A DNA stretch of 64,000 bases from NCBI GenBank assembly GCA_963662155.1, contig OY759262.1:13220282-13284281 (forward strand). Reading direction: 5' to 3'. Source of the stretch: Lamellibrachia columna (lineage: Eukaryota; Annelida; Polychaeta; Sabellida; Siboglinidae). The notes beneath the pieces are model-generated. The model was given only the letters and a program-made list of their open reading frames with translations. It did not search any database and had not been told where the DNA came from. Shown one piece after another: positions 61,650 to 64,000 of the stretch (position 1 is its first letter; each line of letters starts with the position of its first letter). The translations under genes were made by a program, and so were the position numbers.

Positions 61650-62690
61650 GTCTTTTTCAATCCTCAAAAATGAGCAGATTTTGGGTAAGCTTCTGATTGG
61701 TTGAAATTTGAAATGGAGCGTTCTGATTGGTCGTGCGCTTATTGCCGCCAGGGGGCGCCACGGTACAATCCCCTATTAATCGCTCAAATGAGCAGATTTT
61801 GGGTAAGCATTTGATTGGTCGAGAGCAGTTTCACCACCAGGAGGCGCCACGGGGTAATTGGGTCGACGGATCTGATTGATCGAGAGCCGTCACGTGACCT
61901 ATGACGTCACAGCTCATTTGCATAAATGAGTATAAATCACACCCTTTTGTGGTGAAACCGTCGCCAGAGGGCGCAACGTGTCATCCCCTATTATCGCCCC
62001 TGAGACACTGTTTTGCGGTAATATTGTCATCAGGGGCGCTACGGGTCAAGTGTGTCGACGGCTCTCATTGGTCGAGAGCAGTCACGTGACTTATGACGTC
62101 ACAGAGAGCCGTCACGTGACCTATGACGTCACAGCTCATTTGCATAAATTAGCATAAATTACACCCTTTTGTAGTGAAACTGTCGCCAGGGGCGCCACGT
62201 GTCATCCCCTATTATCGCCCCTGAGGCACTGTTTTGCGATGATACGGTCACCAGGAGGCGCTGCTACAACGTCACAGTTCCTCATTTGCATATCACGTGA
62301 CCTCTCTATGGAGGCTGCCATGTTGTTTTGGTGCCATGTTGTTTTCCTGCCATGTTGTTTTGCGATGATACGGTCGCCAGGGGGTGCTGCTACAACGTCA
62401 CAGTTCCTCATTTGCATATCACGTGACCTCTCTATGGAGGCTGCCATCTTGTTTTCCTGCTATGTTATTTTGCGATGATACGGTCGCCAGGGGGTGCTAC
62501 AGGTCAAGGTCAAGGTCAAAAATGTTGAGATTTTGGGTAAGCATTTGATTGGTCGAGAGCAGTCACGTCACCCTTTTGCGGTCATACTGTTGGTGACCAC
62601 TCTATGGAGGCTGCCATCTTGTTTTGCTGCCATGTTGTTTTGCGCTGATACGATTACCAGACGGCGCTGCGGGGCAAGGTCGAAGGTCAA
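61650..62690. repeat. Motif-dense repeat block: CTCF-like, CRE, E-box, octamer and CCAAT motifs
   Basis: Similar 100-200 bp units repeat here. They share GAGCAGATTTTGGGTAAGC, TGATTGGTCGAGAGC, TCACGTGACCTATGACGTCA, CTCATTTGCATA and a CCAG-N-GGCGC core. The core occurs about nine times (near 61748, 61836, 61964, 62029, 62184, 62250, 62375, 62485 and 62657), the best being CACCACCAGGAGGCGCCAC at 61832-61850. It may be a degraded tandem or mobile repeat; the motif matches are seen, regulatory function is not. Confidence 0.7.
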
Positions 62691-62721
62691 AGGTCACCGA
62701 CCTTTTGTACTTATACAATTG

Positions 62722-62812
62722 TCGGTTAGGGTTAGGGTTAGTAACCCTAATTATGTCGTCTGTAGTGAACCCTATTACGAACCCTGTAGGGTTAGTAACC
62801 CTAATGAAAGAT
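62722..62812. repeat. Short telomere-like (TTAGGG) stretch
   Basis: GGTTAGGGTTAGGGTTAG is followed by AACCCTAA in inverse orientation, with GTAGGGTTAG and AACCCTAA again at 62787-62803. Only two to three units occur in each direction, too short to call a former telomere. Confidence 0.6.
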
Positions 62813-63269
62813 CAAAGATCACCGACCTTTTGTACTAATACAATTGCCAGTTATGTGCGCATATTGTCTTCTTGGTGAACAACTGGCATAGGACCCGTCA
62901 TCGGGCCGAGTAGATGATGATGAGATGACTGACTTGCTTAACGCCGGGTTACAGTAACACGGGCGATTTGTGCGCCAAATGGTCAGGCGACACCGCGTCC
63001 CATAACAATACGCAGCTAAATCATGTGTGCATTTAAACGAACATGTCTAGACACCTGCGACCTAGATCTTGACTGTCGATTTGAGTTTTGATGACATATC
63101 ATGTCGGTTGCTGTTTGGCCACTGTTTCAAAATCGCCGCCGACTGTCGGTCAAATTGGACCCATCCCCAATTCGCGCGACACTATCGTAACAACAAATTG
63201 GCCTCGCTAATTGGTCTCCAGAGGGAGAGTCCGTGTCGGCCGACCAATTGGGCAATGAATCGCCTTTAG

Positions 63270-63305
63270 TTGTTGGTGGTGTTGTTGTTGTTGTTGTTGT
63301 TGTTA
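63270..63305. repeat. (GTT)n microsatellite
   Basis: About eleven copies of GTT with one GGT interruption. Confidence 0.95.
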
Positions 63306-63584
63306 ACATACGTTGTGAAGTTTTAATGGACACTTTGGACTAAAATCTTAATAGACTAATTGTTGTTATAAATACATCATGAAACACCAAAGACAGTGTA
63401 CGTTTATGGTATGGATTAATTTTGACCAAACGGGTACAGCCCATATGATAAGAGGTCCCGGGCATGCTTTCTTCTACTGTGGAATGGGACATTCTGGGGC
63501 AGAATGGGGACCGTGCCCCCCCCCCCACACACACACGTCCCTTCGATCAGCGCATGAGAACTATGCATATAAATATGCGTCCAT

Positions 63585-63645
63585 TATTTGTAATTCCCAG
63601 AATGCAATGCGTATCTCGCGGTTTGCTAAAAAGGTCTGTGGTAAG
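63585..63645 (+). promoter_or_regulatory. Possible promoter and first exon of a gene right of the window
   Basis: AATTCCCAGAATGCAATGCG resembles the ZNF143/STAF promoter element, and TCTCGCGG just after it resembles the TCTCGCG promoter motif. A good donor (CTGTG|GTAAGCG) follows at about 63640. Two short open ATG frames (ATGCAATGCG, ATGCGTATCTC) end at this donor. No second exon is visible before 64000, so the gene would continue off-window; this is an inference from motifs. Confidence 0.35.
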
Positions 63646-63944
63646 CGCGTTGCATTCCCGACGTACCAAAACAGATGGCGTGACGTCACAAGACTCGATT
63701 TGAAGTCAGAACGGAAGAATTAGAATTGCACAAGCCAGATAGTTGCCGGCACTTTGTGTACACTGCAGGGGAGGTAATTAATAGTTGTGTCACGGGTGGT
63801 ACTCCATAACGCATTTTAAGGTACGTTTTTATTAATTATTGTTCTGATTAGTGGTACTCGTCTTAGATGGTAAGAATTAACTTGTAAGCCACGTCTTCAC
63901 GACTACTGATGAAGCGTTTTCTGTTTTTATTTAGTGTAATGAGA

Positions 63945-64000
63945 GTTGATAGGGGAGACCGGGGCTAGTTGCATACAGGGGCAAGTTGTTACAGAATCGT
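63945..64000. repeat. Transposon-terminus-like repeat at right edge (partner of 7905-7970)
   Basis: TAGGGGAGACCGGGGCTAGT, GCATACAGGGGCAAGTTG and ACAGAATCGT align with 7911-7965 in the same orientation. It is cut by the window edge. Confidence 0.55.

Noticed and set aside
62722..62745. Interstitial telomere or chromosome-end fusion
   Set aside because: Only two to three TTAGGG units are present in each direction, which can arise by chance or double-strand-break repair.

Overview
This is a bilaterian animal nuclear genome segment, probably from a marine invertebrate; a mollusc-like lophotrochozoan is my guess, with low confidence. The genes have GT-AG introns. Most of the rest is degraded LINEs, small DNA transposons with inverted ends, microsatellites and minisatellites. 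The ORFs are animal-type, and I see no bacterial operon, CRISPR array or rRNA.

I support seven protein-coding genes. On the minus strand, positions 47-6598 hold the first five coding exons of a BRMS1/BRMS1L gene (Sds3 family, Sin3-HDAC complex); it runs off the left edge. On the plus strand, 10564-30232 holds a tandem cluster of four small paralogues of the LLC1/CIMIP1 (C20orf85) family of ciliary microtubule inner proteins. Their intron phases match, and exon 2 is 85 nt in three of the four. On the minus strand, 37704-40076 is a complete four-exon EIF1AD gene. On the plus strand, 56594-57685 is a complete two-coding-exon BANF1 (barrier-to-autointegration factor) gene. EIF1AD and BANF1 are head to head, as they are in human, but 16.5 kb of transposons separate their start codons here. 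A nearly intact CR1/L2-like LINE begins about 45 bp upstream of the EIF1AD start codon.

The most interesting locus is the fourth CIMIP1-like gene. Its last coding region is interrupted by a ~453-bp inverted-repeat element flanked by a 10-bp direct repeat. The element's two ends supply a good splice donor and a good acceptor, and removing it restores the reading frame with four added codons. It therefore looks like a transposon that acts as an intron (introner-like). The preceding intron of the same gene holds a 3.9-kb array of 89 copies of a 44-bp unit with no net length change, and each copy carries a splice-acceptor-like motif.

Other structure includes a 63-bp in-frame expansion inside a LINE reverse transcriptase, a 23-bp repeat that splits and frameshifts the zinc finger of a pogo-like transposase relic, hAT-like elements (one with a perfect 8-bp target duplication, one nested in a LINE), two inverted arms of a CGGCGAC repeat, a 122-bp near-palindrome, and a cluster of CTCF-like, CRE, E-box and octamer motifs at 61.65-62.68 kb. 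All exon calls come from reading splice sites, phases and remembered family motifs; no alignment was run.
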